From NCBI RefSeq assembly GCF_001401155.1, contig NZ_LJRO01000153.1:248001-312000 (forward strand): a stretch of 64,000 nt of DNA, read 5' to 3'. Shown piece by piece: positions 27,662 to 36,600 of this stretch. The notes below the pieces were generated by a model. That model had not been told where the DNA came from and did not search any database. It was given only the letters and a program-made list of their open reading frames with translations. The translations under genes and the position numbers were made by a program. Origin of the DNA: Pseudomonas tremae (GTDB taxonomy: Bacteria > Pseudomonadota > Gammaproteobacteria > Pseudomonadales > Pseudomonadaceae). How positions within the stretch are numbered: the first letter of the stretch is position 1; every line of letters begins with the position of its first letter.

Positions 27662-28441
27662 TCAAGGATGGGCATTGGTCTCCAGCAAATGATGCAGGTC
27701 GACAAACTGTTGCGTCAGTTTGTGGCGTGGGTCTAGGTGGATCAGGGGCAGGTTGACCTGGTGCGATTCACGCATTTTCACCGAAGCATTCAAATAGACC
27801 GGCAGCACTGGCAGTCCCTCGGCGATGAGCTCGTCGAGCATCTGCTGCGGCAGGCTGGCCCGCGGCTGGAACTGGTTGACGATGATGCCCTCGACCAGCA
27901 GATCCTCGTTGTGATCTTCCTTCAACTCTTCGATTTCACGCAGCAGCCCGTACAGTGCCTGTCGCGAGAAACTGTCGCAATCGAAAGGGATCAATACGCG
28001 ATCTGAAGCAATCAGCGCCGAAACCGCATAGAAATTCAGTGCAGGCGGCGTATCCAGATAGATCCGCTCGTAGTCCTCGCTTAGCTCATCCAGCAGTTTG
28101 CGAAGCTTGTTGATCTTGTGCTTTGCCTCAAGCTTGGGCTGCAGGTCAGCCAGCTCGGCCGTGGCGGTGACCACGTGCAGATTGTCGAATGGCGTTTCAT
28201 AGATATCGACGTGGTTTTTCTTGGCGAACGGGGCAGCCGCCAGCGTGTTCTTGAAAAACTCGGCAATCCCCATCGGAATATCGTGGCCAGTCAGGCCGGT
28301 AAGGTACTGGGTAGAGTTGGCCTGGGCATCGAGATCGATCAACAGTGTCCGATAGCCTTCGTGAGCGCTGACTGCAGCCAGATTGCAGGCGATGCTGGAT
28401 TTGCCGACACCGCCCTTCTGATTGAATACCACGCGACGCAT
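27662..28441 (-). CDS. Orphan ParA-family ATPase
   Basis: A 259-residue Walker ATPase of the ParA/Soj/MinD superfamily. The deviant Walker A KGGVGKSS is at residues about 9-16, LLIDLDAQANSTQYL at about 33 is the switch I region, and IYLDTPPAL (about 124) is Walker B. No parB or centromere-like repeat is adjacent, so this is not a standard partition pair. Such orphan ParAs position chemoreceptors, secretion or other cargo. I start it at ATG 28441 (MRRVVFNQKGG); an upstream in-frame start would add 11 residues. Divergent from the aryl polyene cluster, with 307 nt between. Confidence 0.87.
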   Translation of the reverse strand: MRRVVFNQKGGVGKSSIACNLAAVSAHEGYRTLLIDLDAQANSTQYLTGLTGHDIPMGIAEFFKNTLAAAPFAKKNHVDIYETPFDNLHVVTATAELADLQPKLEAKHKINKLRKLLDELSEDYERIYLDTPPALNFYAVSALIASDRVLIPFDCDSFSRQALYGLLREIEELKEDHNEDLLVEGIIVNQFQPRASLPQQMLDELIAEGLPVLPVYLNASVKMRESHQVNLPLIHLDPRHKLTQQFVDLHHLLETNAHP

Positions 28442-28748
28442 GCTTTGGGCTCCTCGAAGATGAAGAAACAACAAGAGTGGCCGATAACGACCATAGGTGC
28501 ATCGATTCTAGGCAGCAGATGTGACAACAACGAGCTTACCCCATACGGAGGGTGTCTGGTTGTCATACACAAAACAGACTCGAACCTTACGATACCTGCC
28601 TATAAACAGTTTTTCATGTAACAAATTTGCTAGTAATGACACCCATCGGGATAATGCGCGCACTCGGGATAATGACCGCACCCAGGCTGATATCGACCTG
28701 ATATCGATGTAGCGAGAAACATGCCCACAGGGGCGGGAAGGCATAGTC
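28442..28748 (+). promoter_or_regulatory. Control region of the aryl polyene cluster with direct repeats
   Basis: No gene is visible. Two exact direct repeats stand out: TCGGGATAATG at 28646-28656 and 28664-28674 (18-bp period, flanked by GCAC), and CTGATATCGA at 28687-28696 and 28698-28707 (11-bp period). They lie 40-105 nt ahead of the first gene. The region is AT-richer than its surroundings. It must hold the divergent parA and cluster promoters; I could not fix -35/-10 boxes with confidence. Confidence 0.5.
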
Positions 28749-29468
28749 TTGATCACGTTCAACATTGCACGATGGCAGGCTTGGGCCCCGGGCCTGGCAA
28801 GCGCGGATGACTGGCAGAAATGGAGTCGTGACCCGACGCCTTTGCAAGACAGTGATGAAGCGCCGGACGTGTCTTTTCTGCCTGCCATGCAGCGCCGACG
28901 TCTTGGTCGCATGGCGCGCATGGCGTTTGCAGTCGGCTGGCCATTGACCGAAGGCTACGGACGAGTGCCGCTGGTGTTCGTATCGCGCCACGGAGAAACC
29001 CCGAGAACGTTTGAAATTCTGCGTGACCTGGCCGCAGACGAGCCGCTTTCGCCGACCCAGTTCAGCCTCTCGGTGCATAACGCAGTGATTGGCCTGTGGT
29101 CGATAATGCGCGGCGAGACCAGTGAAATGACGGCGTTGGCAGCCGCAGGCGATGGCCTGGAATATGGAGCATTCGAGGCAGCTGCGCTGTTGGCTGAAGG
29201 AGCTGAAGCAGTGCTGCTGGTGGTGACCGAAGAGCAACCACCGCAAGCCTATGCCCAATGGATTGATGATGTGCCCTTTCCCTACGCCGTCGGCTTGCTG
29301 CTGACGCCTGGCAGCGAGTGGGAATTGTCTTTGCACGGCGACACGCAAGGAACCCGACGTACTCAGTGGCCCCACGCACTGAATCTGCTGCGCGCCTTGC
29401 ACACTAATCAATCGGCCTGCCTGCACCCCTGGAATAACCGGTTATGGAACTGGCAACGCAGTCACTGA
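28749..29468 (+). CDS. apeC: Ketosynthase-like chain length factor, ApeC type
   Basis: First gene of the aryl polyene cluster. The 239-residue protein matches only the N-terminal half of a beta-ketoacyl synthase (Ketoacyl-synt_2 type). Where a ketosynthase has its catalytic cysteine, this protein has FSLSVHNAVIGLWSIMRG, with no cysteine. This fits ApeC, the chain length factor that pairs with the ApeO ketosynthase. The start is TTG at 28749, supported by GGAAGG 7 nt upstream. Overlaps the next gene by 25 nt. Confidence 0.8.
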   Translation: MITFNIARWQAWAPGLASADDWQKWSRDPTPLQDSDEAPDVSFLPAMQRRRLGRMARMAFAVGWPLTEGYGRVPLVFVSRHGETPRTFEILRDLAADEPLSPTQFSLSVHNAVIGLWSIMRGETSEMTALAAAGDGLEYGAFEAAALLAEGAEAVLLVVTEEQPPQAYAQWIDDVPFPYAVGLLLTPGSEWELSLHGDTQGTRRTQWPHALNLLRALHTNQSACLHPWNNRLWNWQRSH

Positions 29469-30256
29469 AAAAAGGTCAGGACGCCTATTACTGGCGCCTG
29501 CTGGCAACCGGCATCAGTTTCGCCCTGTTCGGGTTGAGCGGCCTGTGCCTTCGATTGTTCGTTTTTCCGGTATTGAGCTGCCTGCCAGGCAGCAAGGCCA
29601 GCCACCAGCGGCGCGCGCGACGGACCATCAGCCACCTGTTCTGGCGGTTCATCCGCATCATGGCGCGTATGGGCGTGCTGACCTACGAGGTGCAGGGCGC
29701 CGAAAAACTGGGGCGTCCCGGGCAGATGATCATCGCCAATCACCCATCACTGATCGACGTGGTGTTTCTGATCGGTCTGGTGCGTGACGCCAACTGCGTG
29801 GTCAAGCGCAGCCTCTGGGAGAACCCGTTCACACGTGGCCCGGTGCGCTCCACCGGCTATATCAGCAACGACGGCAGCATGGACATGCTCGACGCCGCAG
29901 TGGAGCGCCTGCAAAGCGGCCAGACGCTGATCATCTTTCCTGAGGGCACGCGCACCCGGCCCGGTCAGCCGCCGGTCTTTCATCGGGGCGCGGCCGCCAT
30001 CGCGTTGCGCGGCGCGAGCCTCATCACCCCGGTGACCATTCAGGTACGCCCGACCACCCTGACCAAGGCCGAGCCTTGGTATCGCATTCCGCAACGCCGC
30101 GTGCACTTCACTTTTCGCGTCGGTGCCGATATAGACCCAAACGCCTTCAGTTCGCTAGGCCCGCCACCCATAGCGTCCCGCAAGCTCAACGATTACCTGC
30201 ATGACTATTTCACCAAGGAGCTCGCCTCAGATGAGCGATCTGCACCAGAACATTAA
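29444..30256 (+). CDS. Lysophospholipid acyltransferase family protein (PlsC-like)
   Basis: A 270-residue membrane acyltransferase. The N-terminal hydrophobic stretch (about residues 20-48) anchors it, NHPSLIDVVFLIG (about 98) carries the HX4D catalytic motif, and FPEGTRTRPGQPP (about 164) the glycerolipid-binding motif. In aryl polyene clusters this position is held by ApeD, thought to help attach the polyene to a lipid. The exact acceptor is unknown. Overlaps neighbours on both sides. Confidence 0.85.
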   Translation: MELATQSLKKGQDAYYWRLLATGISFALFGLSGLCLRLFVFPVLSCLPGSKASHQRRARRTISHLFWRFIRIMARMGVLTYEVQGAEKLGRPGQMIIANHPSLIDVVFLIGLVRDANCVVKRSLWENPFTRGPVRSTGYISNDGSMDMLDAAVERLQSGQTLIIFPEGTRTRPGQPPVFHRGAAAIALRGASLITPVTIQVRPTTLTKAEPWYRIPQRRVHFTFRVGADIDPNAFSSLGPPPIASRKLNDYLHDYFTKELASDERSAPEH

Positions 30257-30494
30257 ATTGTTGATCATCGATGCCCTGGGCCTCGAAGACATCACTCCGG
30301 AGGATATCGGCAACGATATGACGTTGTTCGGCGAAGGACTTGGCCTGGATTCGGTCGATGCACTGGAATTGGGTCTGGCCATCCAGAAGCGCTACGGCAT
30401 CAGGATCGACGCCGATGCAAAAGACACACGTAACCATTTTGCCAGCGTCGACAGCCTAGCGGCCTTCGTCAGCGCCAACCGGCCTGAGAATTGA
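30231..30494 (+). CDS. apeE: Acyl carrier protein, ApeE type
   Basis: An 87-residue acyl carrier protein. The phosphopantetheine site is Ser41 in GLGLDSVDALELGL. ATG 30231 is taken because AAGGAG lies 11 nt upstream and the domain starts there; an upstream in-frame ATG at 30201 adds ten residues from within the acyltransferase gene. First of two tandem ACPs that carry the growing polyene. Confidence 0.88.
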   Translation: MSDLHQNIKLLIIDALGLEDITPEDIGNDMTLFGEGLGLDSVDALELGLAIQKRYGIRIDADAKDTRNHFASVDSLAAFVSANRPEN

Positions 30495-30496
30495 AC

Positions 30497-30751
30497 ATGC
30501 AAACCCGTGAAGACATCTTCGAAATCCTGCGCACCGCAATGGTGGAACTGTTCGAACTGGAGGCCGAGAGGGTCACGCTTGACGCTAACCTCTATCAGGA
30601 CCTGGAAATCGACAGCATTGACGCCGTGGACTTGATCGACCACATCAAACGCAAGACAGGGAAGAAGATCGCCGCTGAAGAGTTCAAGTCGGTCAAGACC
30701 GTGAACGACGTGGTCGATGCTGTTTACCGACTGGTCAACGCGACCGAATGA
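30497..30751 (+). CDS. apeF: Acyl carrier protein, ApeF type
   Basis: An 84-residue second carrier protein, with Ser40 in LEIDSIDAVDLIDHI as the phosphopantetheine site. ATG 30497 lies 2 nt after the stop of the first ACP. The sequence differs strongly from ApeE, so the two likely have different partners, such as starter loading against chain extension. Confidence 0.88.
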   Translation: MQTREDIFEILRTAMVELFELEAERVTLDANLYQDLEIDSIDAVDLIDHIKRKTGKKIAAEEFKSVKTVNDVVDAVYRLVNATE

Positions 30752-31293
30752 AGCGCCTGATCGGGCTGATTCTGGTCCTGGCCGGTGTGCTGTATCCATT
30801 TGCCGTCTATTGGGGAACCGAGCACTTCGCTCCGTGGCAGTTTGCGCTGCTGCTGGGAAGCCTGTGGCTCGCCCGCGCGCTTACCGGCGAACGCAAACCC
30901 GGCAGCCTGGCAATGGCGCTAGTGGCCCTGGCCTTCTGTGTGGTGCTCGGTGTCGTCGACAGCCACCTGATGCTGCGCTGGTATCCGGTGCTGGTCAGCG
31001 CATTCATGCTCAGCCTGTTCGGTTCAAGCCTGATCTACGGGCCGCCGATCGTGGAAAAAATGGCGCGCCTGAACCGTCCGGACCTACCTGAGGCCGGCAT
31101 CCGCTACACCCGCAGGGTCACGCAGATCTGGTGCGGGTTCTTTCTGTTCAACGGCCTTGCTGCAACGCTGCTGACGTTGTGGGCGCCGTTGTCTTGGTGG
31201 ACGCTGTACACCGGCCTGATTTCCTACGGATTGATGGGCGTGCTGTTTGCTGTCGAATGGATCGTCCGCCCTCCCTCTGCGGGCGGCAAATGA
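30748..31293 (+). CDS. Inner-membrane protein, COG4648-like (ApeG position)
   Basis: A 181-residue protein with about five hydrophobic segments (residues about 4-20, 30-42, 53-69, 74-92, 130-170). No catalytic motif is visible. Similar proteins occur at this place in aryl polyene clusters and have no assigned biochemical role; a part in membrane anchoring of the synthase or lipid flipping is only a guess. Overlaps apeF by 4 nt (ATGA). Confidence 0.78.
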   Translation: MKRLIGLILVLAGVLYPFAVYWGTEHFAPWQFALLLGSLWLARALTGERKPGSLAMALVALAFCVVLGVVDSHLMLRWYPVLVSAFMLSLFGSSLIYGPPIVEKMARLNRPDLPEAGIRYTRRVTQIWCGFFLFNGLAATLLTLWAPLSWWTLYTGLISYGLMGVLFAVEWIVRPPSAGGK

Positions 31294-31294
31294 A

Positions 31295-32986
31295 ATGGAT
31301 CGCATGAACTGGTTGAATCTGCAAGACCTGCTGCTGGCCCCACTGCCGGGTCGCCTGCTGACCCAGGCCCCAGAGCTTGACCACGCGCAGTTCTGCCATC
31401 AGGCGCTGAGCGTCGCGGCGGACTTGCAGGCACGTGGTGTCAGGCAGATTGCGGTGCATCTGGAAGACGCCGCCGAGCTGGCTGTCGCGTTGTTCGGTGC
31501 CTGGCGCGCGGGTGTCCACGTACTGCTGCCCGCCGACCTGCAGGGTCAGACCCGTGAGCGCTGGGCAACTCAGGTAGATCTATGGCTGACCGATCAGCCA
31601 GGCGACACGCATCTGCACGACCTGCACGCTGCGCCGCTTGCCCCTGCTGCGCTGGACCTTGACCAGTGCCGGCTTGGCCTGTGTACCTCGGGGTCCAGTG
31701 GCGAGCCCAAACTGATTGAAAAGCGCCTTCGACAACTGGCCAACGAAGTCTGCGCACTGGAACAATTGTGGGGCGCAGAACTGGGTGAGGCGTGCATGAT
31801 CGGCAGCGTCGCGACCCAGCATATTTATGGTTTGCTGTTCCGCCTGCTGTGGCCACTGTGCGCGGCACGCTCCTTTGTTCGCCACCAGTTGCCGTTTGCC
31901 GAAGACCTGCAACGCGCCAGTCGCGAGTACCCTTCATTCGCCTGGGTTGCCAGCCCGGCGCTGCTAAAACGCATGGGCGATAACCTCGACTGGGCCAGCC
32001 TGAGTGCCGTGCGCAGGGTCTTTTCATCCGGCGGCGTGCTGCCTGCCGACGCCGCGCAGAGCCTGCAACAGCGCCTCGGCCAGTGGCCAACGGAAATTCT
32101 CGGCAGTTCGGAAACAGGCGGCATCGCCTGGCGTCAGGGCGAACAGCACTGGCAAGCCTTTGCCGACGTCGAGCTGAGTCAGGACGCTGAAGGCGCATTG
32201 CGCATCCGCTCGCCCTACCTGCCGCCCGGTCATACCGAGCAGACCTCTGATGCCGTTCGAATAGGCCAAGACGGGCGTTTCGAGCTGCTGGGCAGGCTGG
32301 ACCGTATCGTCAAACTCGAAGAAAAGCGCGTTTCGTTGCCGCTGATCGAGCAAGCTCTCGCGACTCACGAATGGGTGAGTGAAACGCGCCTTGGCGTGGT
32401 CCAGGAAAACCGTGCTTCGCTGGGCGCAGTGCTGGTGCTGAGCGATGCGGGCTTGCTGGCCCTGCGCAACCAGGGCCGCCGCGCCCTTACCGAGGTTTTG
32501 CGCCAGCACCTGCGGCCGCATTGCGAAACCATCGCGCTGCCGCGGCGCTGGCGTCTGCTGCGGCAGATGCCGCTGAATGCACAGGGCAAACTGCCTCAGG
32601 CAGAGGTTGAGGCGCTGCTGCTGGCGCCACGTTCGACACAACCGGAAGTACTCGAACAACAGACCGTCGAAGGCGAACTGCATCTGCAAATGATCGTCCC
32701 GCCCGACCTGGCGTTTTTCAGCGGGCACTTCCCCAAGGCGCCGATCCTGCCCGGCGTGGTTCAGGTCGACTGGGCAATCAGCCTGGGCCAGCGACTGCTG
32801 GATCTGCCACCCGATTTTGCCGGCATGGAAGTGCTCAAGTTTCAGCAACTGGTTCGCCCCGGCGATCGCCTGAAACTGACCCTGCGCTTCGACGCCGCGC
32901 GCTCCAAGCTCCATTTCGCCTTTCACAACAGCAAAAACGCACCCTGCTCCAGTGGCCGAATCCTGCTGGGGGGCAAACATGCATAA
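31295..32986 (+). CDS. Acyl-ACP ligase fused to hotdog dehydratase (ApeH-ApeI fusion)
   Basis: A 563-residue bifunctional protein. Residues about 1-430 are an AMP-forming ligase: phosphate-binding [13 protein letters not shown] (about 128), [13 protein letters not shown] (about 268) and a C-terminal lobe ending [13 protein letters not shown] with its catalytic lysine. Residues about 455-563 are a FabA/FabZ-type hotdog domain with [20 protein letters not shown]. In other clusters these are separate ApeH (loads the aryl acid onto ACP) and ApeI (dehydratase partner of ApeP). ATG 31295 starts one nt after the preceding stop; ATG 31304 is also possible. Confidence 0.88.
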   Translation: MDRMNWLNLQDLLLAPLPGRLLTQAPELDHAQFCHQALSVAADLQARGVRQIAVHLEDAAELAVALFGAWRAGVHVLLPADLQGQTRERWATQVDLWLTDQPGDTHLHDLHAAPLAPAALDLDQCRLGLCTSGSSGEPKLIEKRLRQLANEVCALEQLWGAELGEACMIGSVATQHIYGLLFRLLWPLCAARSFVRHQLPFAEDLQRASREYPSFAWVASPALLKRMGDNLDWASLSAVRRVFSSGGVLPADAAQSLQQRLGQWPTEILGSSETGGIAWRQGEQHWQAFADVELSQDAEGALRIRSPYLPPGHTEQTSDAVRIGQDGRFELLGRLDRIVKLEEKRVSLPLIEQALATHEWVSETRLGVVQENRASLGAVLVLSDAGLLALRNQGRRALTEVLRQHLRPHCETIALPRRWRLLRQMPLNAQGKLPQAEVEALLLAPRSTQPEVLEQQTVEGELHLQMIVPPDLAFFSGHFPKAPILPGVVQVDWAISLGQRLLDLPPDFAGMEVLKFQQLVRPGDRLKLTLRFDAARSKLHFAFHNSKNAPCSSGRILLGGKHA

Positions 32987-33713
32987 GCCCTGCGTCATCA
33001 TTCCGGTGTTCGATCACGAGTTGGCGGTGCCCAATGTAGTCAAGGCCGTGCGCGACGCCGGCTTGCCCTGCGTACTGGTGGACGACGCCAGCAGCCCGGC
33101 CTGCGCCGCCGTGCTGCAACAACTGGCCCGGGGCGACGACATTTACCTGCTGCGCCTGCCGGTCAACCAGGGCAAGGGCGGCGCAGTCATGGCAGGCTTC
33201 AGGGAAGCGGCACGCCTGGGTTTCAGCCATGCGTTGCAGGTCGATGCCGACGGCCAGCATGACCTGCGTGACATCCCGGTGTTTCTGGAGCAGTCGCGCC
33301 AGTACCCCGATGCGCTGATCTGCGGCTATCCGCAATACGACGACAGCGTGCCTAAAGGCCGCTTGTACGCTCGCTACCTCACCCACGTCTGGGTGTGGAT
33401 CAATACGCTGTCGTTGCAGATTCGCGATTCGATGTGCGGCTTCCGCCTCTACCCGCTGGCGCCTGTGCTGACCCTGATCAACCATGTAAACATCGGCAAG
33501 CGCATGGACTTCGATTCGGAAATCCTCGTGCGCCTGTCATGGCGGGGGCAGGCGATGCGCTGGCTGCCGACCCGCGTTCATTATCCGCAGGACGGGCTGT
33601 CGCATTTCCGGCTGTTTCATGACAACGCGCTGATCTCGAAAATGCACGCCAAACTGTTCTTCGGCATGCTGATCCGATCGCCGATGATTGTTCGCCGCAG
33701 GTGGCGTTCATGA
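32979..33713 (+). CDS. Family 2 glycosyltransferase
   Basis: A 244-residue GT-A fold enzyme: VIIPVFDHELAV at the N-terminus, VLVDDASSPA (about 34), NQGKGGAVMAGF (about 63) and the metal-binding DADGQH (about 88). It resembles dolichyl-phosphate-mannose-synthase-like transferases but lacks their membrane tail. Probably adds a sugar during attachment of the polyene to its lipid anchor. In some clusters this domain is fused to the acyltransferase encoded next; here they are separate genes overlapping by 4 nt. Confidence 0.85.
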   Translation: MHKPCVIIPVFDHELAVPNVVKAVRDAGLPCVLVDDASSPACAAVLQQLARGDDIYLLRLPVNQGKGGAVMAGFREAARLGFSHALQVDADGQHDLRDIPVFLEQSRQYPDALICGYPQYDDSVPKGRLYARYLTHVWVWINTLSLQIRDSMCGFRLYPLAPVLTLINHVNIGKRMDFDSEILVRLSWRGQAMRWLPTRVHYPQDGLSHFRLFHDNALISKMHAKLFFGMLIRSPMIVRRRWRS

Positions 33714-34657
33714 GCCTCAACAAGCCCCCCAAAGAACATTGGGCCAGTCACGAAGAGCGCGGCAGTTTCATGCTCATGAAACTCACCGCCTGGGGCATGC
33801 GTGTACTGGGCCGGCGCCTGCTCAGCCCGGTGCTGTATGGCATCGTCTTGTATTTCTTTGTGTTCGGTCGACGTGCCCGGAGCAGCATCTGGCAATACCA
33901 GCAGCGGTTGTCTGACTGGAGCGCCAGACCCGAACTACAACCCAGCCAGAGGCGGGTGTTCGGCCAGTTCATGGCCTTTGCCGAAGCGTTGCTCGACAAG
34001 CTCGATGTGTGGAACGGCAGGCTGGGCCTCGACCAGATCGAAATCGTCGACCGCGGCATGATCCGCCAGAACCTGCGCGGCGAACGCGGCCAGATGCTGG
34101 TGGGTGCGCACCTGGGCAACCTTGAAGTATGCCGCGCACTGGCCGAACTCGGCGAAAAGATCACCATGAACGTGCTGGTACACACCAAGCACGCCGAACG
34201 CTTCAATCGTCTGCTGGGCGAGGCTGGCGCGACCAACCTGCGGCTGATTCAGGTCAGCGAGCTGGACCCGGCGATCATGTTGCAATTGAGCCAGCGGCTG
34301 GACGAAGGCGAGTGGCTGGCGATTGCCGGCGACCGTGTTGCCTTGCATGGCGGACGCAATGTGCGGGTTGATTTCCTCGGCCATTCCGCCGCTTTTCCGC
34401 AAGGCCCGTGGTTGCTGGCCGGCCTGCTCAAATGCCCGGTCAACCTGTTCTTCTGCCTTAAAGGCACGCAGGGTTATCGAGTGATTCTTGAACCGTTCGC
34501 CGAGGCAATCGAATGGCGCCGCAGTGACCGCCCTCAGGTGATCGCCCTCTGGGCCACGCGCTACGCCGAGCGGCTTGGGCATTACTGCCTGGAGGCGCCG
34601 CAACAGTGGTTCAACTTCTACCCGTTCTGGAAATCCGACGATGAACCAAGCTCCTGA
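33710..34657 (+). CDS. LpxL-like lipid acyltransferase
   Basis: A 315-residue member of the lipid A late acyltransferase family. An N-terminal hydrophobic segment (about residues 20-50) anchors it to the inner membrane, and GAHLGNLEVCRALAELG (about 130) carries the HX4E catalytic motif. Likely transfers an acyl chain, possibly the polyene itself, to the glycolipid anchor. ATG 33710 overlaps the glycosyltransferase stop as ATGA. Confidence 0.84.
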   Translation: MSLNKPPKEHWASHEERGSFMLMKLTAWGMRVLGRRLLSPVLYGIVLYFFVFGRRARSSIWQYQQRLSDWSARPELQPSQRRVFGQFMAFAEALLDKLDVWNGRLGLDQIEIVDRGMIRQNLRGERGQMLVGAHLGNLEVCRALAELGEKITMNVLVHTKHAERFNRLLGEAGATNLRLIQVSELDPAIMLQLSQRLDEGEWLAIAGDRVALHGGRNVRVDFLGHSAAFPQGPWLLAGLLKCPVNLFFCLKGTQGYRVILEPFAEAIEWRRSDRPQVIALWATRYAERLGHYCLEAPQQWFNFYPFWKSDDEPSS

Positions 34658-36185
34658 TCCGATCACGTTCGGCGAACATGCCTTGCGTATCGAAGACATG
34701 TTGACCCTGGCCAATCGCCAGGCACCCGGCGTGCTGCAGAACGACGCCGCGTTTCGCGCACGCATCGCACGGGGCGCAAGGTTTCTGGACTCGTTGCTGG
34801 CCAGGGAAGGCGTTATCTACGGCGTCACTACAGGTTACGGCGACTCCTGCGTGGTAGCCGTACCGCCGGAGCATGTGGAGGCACTGCCACGTCATCTGTA
34901 CACCTTTCACGGCTGCGGGCTGGGCAAGTTGCTGGATGAGCAAACAACCCGAGCAGTGCTGGCAGCGCGCTTGCAGTCATTGTGTCAGGGCGTTTCCGGG
35001 GTCAGGATCGAACTGCTCGAGCGTCTGCAGGCGTTTATCGATGAGGACGTCCTGCCGCTGATCCCGGAAGAAGGCTCGGTAGGCGCAAGTGGCGATCTGA
35101 CGCCGCTGTCCTATGTAGCCGCGACCCTGTCCGGCGAGCGCGACGTCATGTTTCGCGGTGAACGCAGGCAGGCCGTTGATGTACATCGCGAGCTGGGCTG
35201 GACACCGCTGGTGCTGCGTCCCAAAGAGGCGCTGGCGCTGATGAACGGCACCGCAGTCATGACCGGCATTGCCTGCCTGGCGTTTGCCCGCGCCGATTAC
35301 CTGCTGCAACTGGCAACCCGTATCACCGCCATGAACGTGGTGGCACTGCAAGGCAACCCGGAGCATTTCGACGAACGCCTGTTCGCCGCCAAGCCGCATC
35401 CCGGCCAGATGCAAGTGGCGGCGTGGCTGCGCCAGGACCTCGCCATCGACGCGCCGACCGCCCCATTGCACCGTTTGCAGGACCGCTACTCACTGCGCTG
35501 CGCGCCGCATGTGCTGGGCGTGCTGGCTGACAGCCTGAACTGGTTGCGCTCGTTCATCGAGATCGAACTGAACAGCGCCAACGACAACCCGATCATCGAC
35601 GCCGAAGCCGAACGCGTGTTGCACGGTGGGCACTTCTACGGTGGGCATATCGCCTTTGCGATGGACAGCCTGAAAACCCTGGTGGCCAATGTGGCGGACC
35701 TGCTTGACCGACAACTGGCGCTGCTGGTCGACGAGCGCTATAACCACGGTCTGCCAAGCAACCTGTCAGGTGCCAGCGCCGAGCGGGCAATGCTCAATCA
35801 CGGCTTCAAGGCGGTGCAGATCGGCACCAGCGCCTGGACTGCCGAAGCGTTGAAAAACACCATGCCGGCCAGCGTGTTCTCGCGCTCCACCGAGTGCCAC
35901 AATCAGGACAAAGTGAGCATGGGCACCATCGCCGCGCGGGACGCCATCCGGGTGCTGGAACTGACCGAACAGGTGGCCGCGGCTACGCTGATCGCTGCCA
36001 ATCAGGGCATCTGGCTGCGCAGCAAGGCTGCCGATGCGCGGCCGCTGCCGCCGGCCCTGGCCGCCATGCACGATCAGTTGAGCAAGGATTTCGCCCCTGT
36101 CATAGAGGACCGGGCACTGGAAGGCGAATTGCGCCTGTGCCTGAAACACATCGCCAACCGCCGCTGGAGGTTGCATGCGCAGTAA
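34641..36185 (+). CDS. Aromatic amino acid ammonia lyase (HAL/PAL/TAL family)
   Basis: A 514-residue MIO-dependent lyase. The cofactor-forming Ala-Ser-Gly is in SVGASGDLTPLSYVAA (about 150). YGVTTGYGDS at about 55 carries the catalytic tyrosine, and NSANDNP (about 313) and NHGFKAVQIGTSAWTAEALKNTMP follow. Deamination of tyrosine or phenylalanine would give coumarate or cinnamate, a ready aryl starter for the ligase. The specificity-loop region reads LYTFHGCGLG, which differs from typical TAL (HH) and HutH (SH), so the substrate is not certain. Start ATG 34641 lies inside the end of the acyltransferase gene. Confidence 0.87.
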   Translation: MNQAPDPITFGEHALRIEDMLTLANRQAPGVLQNDAAFRARIARGARFLDSLLAREGVIYGVTTGYGDSCVVAVPPEHVEALPRHLYTFHGCGLGKLLDEQTTRAVLAARLQSLCQGVSGVRIELLERLQAFIDEDVLPLIPEEGSVGASGDLTPLSYVAATLSGERDVMFRGERRQAVDVHRELGWTPLVLRPKEALALMNGTAVMTGIACLAFARADYLLQLATRITAMNVVALQGNPEHFDERLFAAKPHPGQMQVAAWLRQDLAIDAPTAPLHRLQDRYSLRCAPHVLGVLADSLNWLRSFIEIELNSANDNPIIDAEAERVLHGGHFYGGHIAFAMDSLKTLVANVADLLDRQLALLVDERYNHGLPSNLSGASAERAMLNHGFKAVQIGTSAWTAEALKNTMPASVFSRSTECHNQDKVSMGTIAARDAIRVLELTEQVAAATLIAANQGIWLRSKAADARPLPPALAAMHDQLSKDFAPVIEDRALEGELRLCLKHIANRRWRLHAQ

Positions 36186-36600
36186 AGGCTTTCTGCACGT
36201 CGACACCGAAATCGTGGTGCCGTTTTTCGACGTCGACATGATGAACATCGTCTGGCACGGCAACTACGTCAAATACCTTGAGGTCGCGCGCTGCGCTTTG
36301 CTGGACCATATCGGGCATAACTACATGCAGATGCTCGAATCCGGTTATGGTTGGCCAGTGATCGACCTGCAATTGCGCTACGTGCGAAGCACCGTGTTCG
36401 GCCAGACGCTGAACGTGCGCGCCAGTCTGGTGGAATGGGAGAACCGTCTGAAGATCAACTACCTGATCACCGATGCACACACCGGGGAGCGACTGACGCG
36501 CGCCAGTACGGTGCAGGTCGCCGTGGACAGCCAAAGCCGCGAGATGCAGATGGTCTCGCCTCAGGTCTTTATCGATGCCGTAAAGAGAGCCCTGCCATGA
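36175..36600 (+). CDS. Hotdog acyl-thioesterase (4-hydroxybenzoyl-CoA thioesterase-like; ApeK position)
   Basis: A 141-residue single-domain hotdog thioesterase with the signature VPFFDVDMMNIVWHGNYVKYLEVARCALLDHIG (residues about 16-48), including the catalytic aspartate and WHGNY. Likely releases the polyene acid or edits mis-primed ACPs. Overlaps genes on both sides. Confidence 0.86.
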   Translation: MRSKGFLHVDTEIVVPFFDVDMMNIVWHGNYVKYLEVARCALLDHIGHNYMQMLESGYGWPVIDLQLRYVRSTVFGQTLNVRASLVEWENRLKINYLITDAHTGERLTRASTVQVAVDSQSREMQMVSPQVFIDAVKRALP

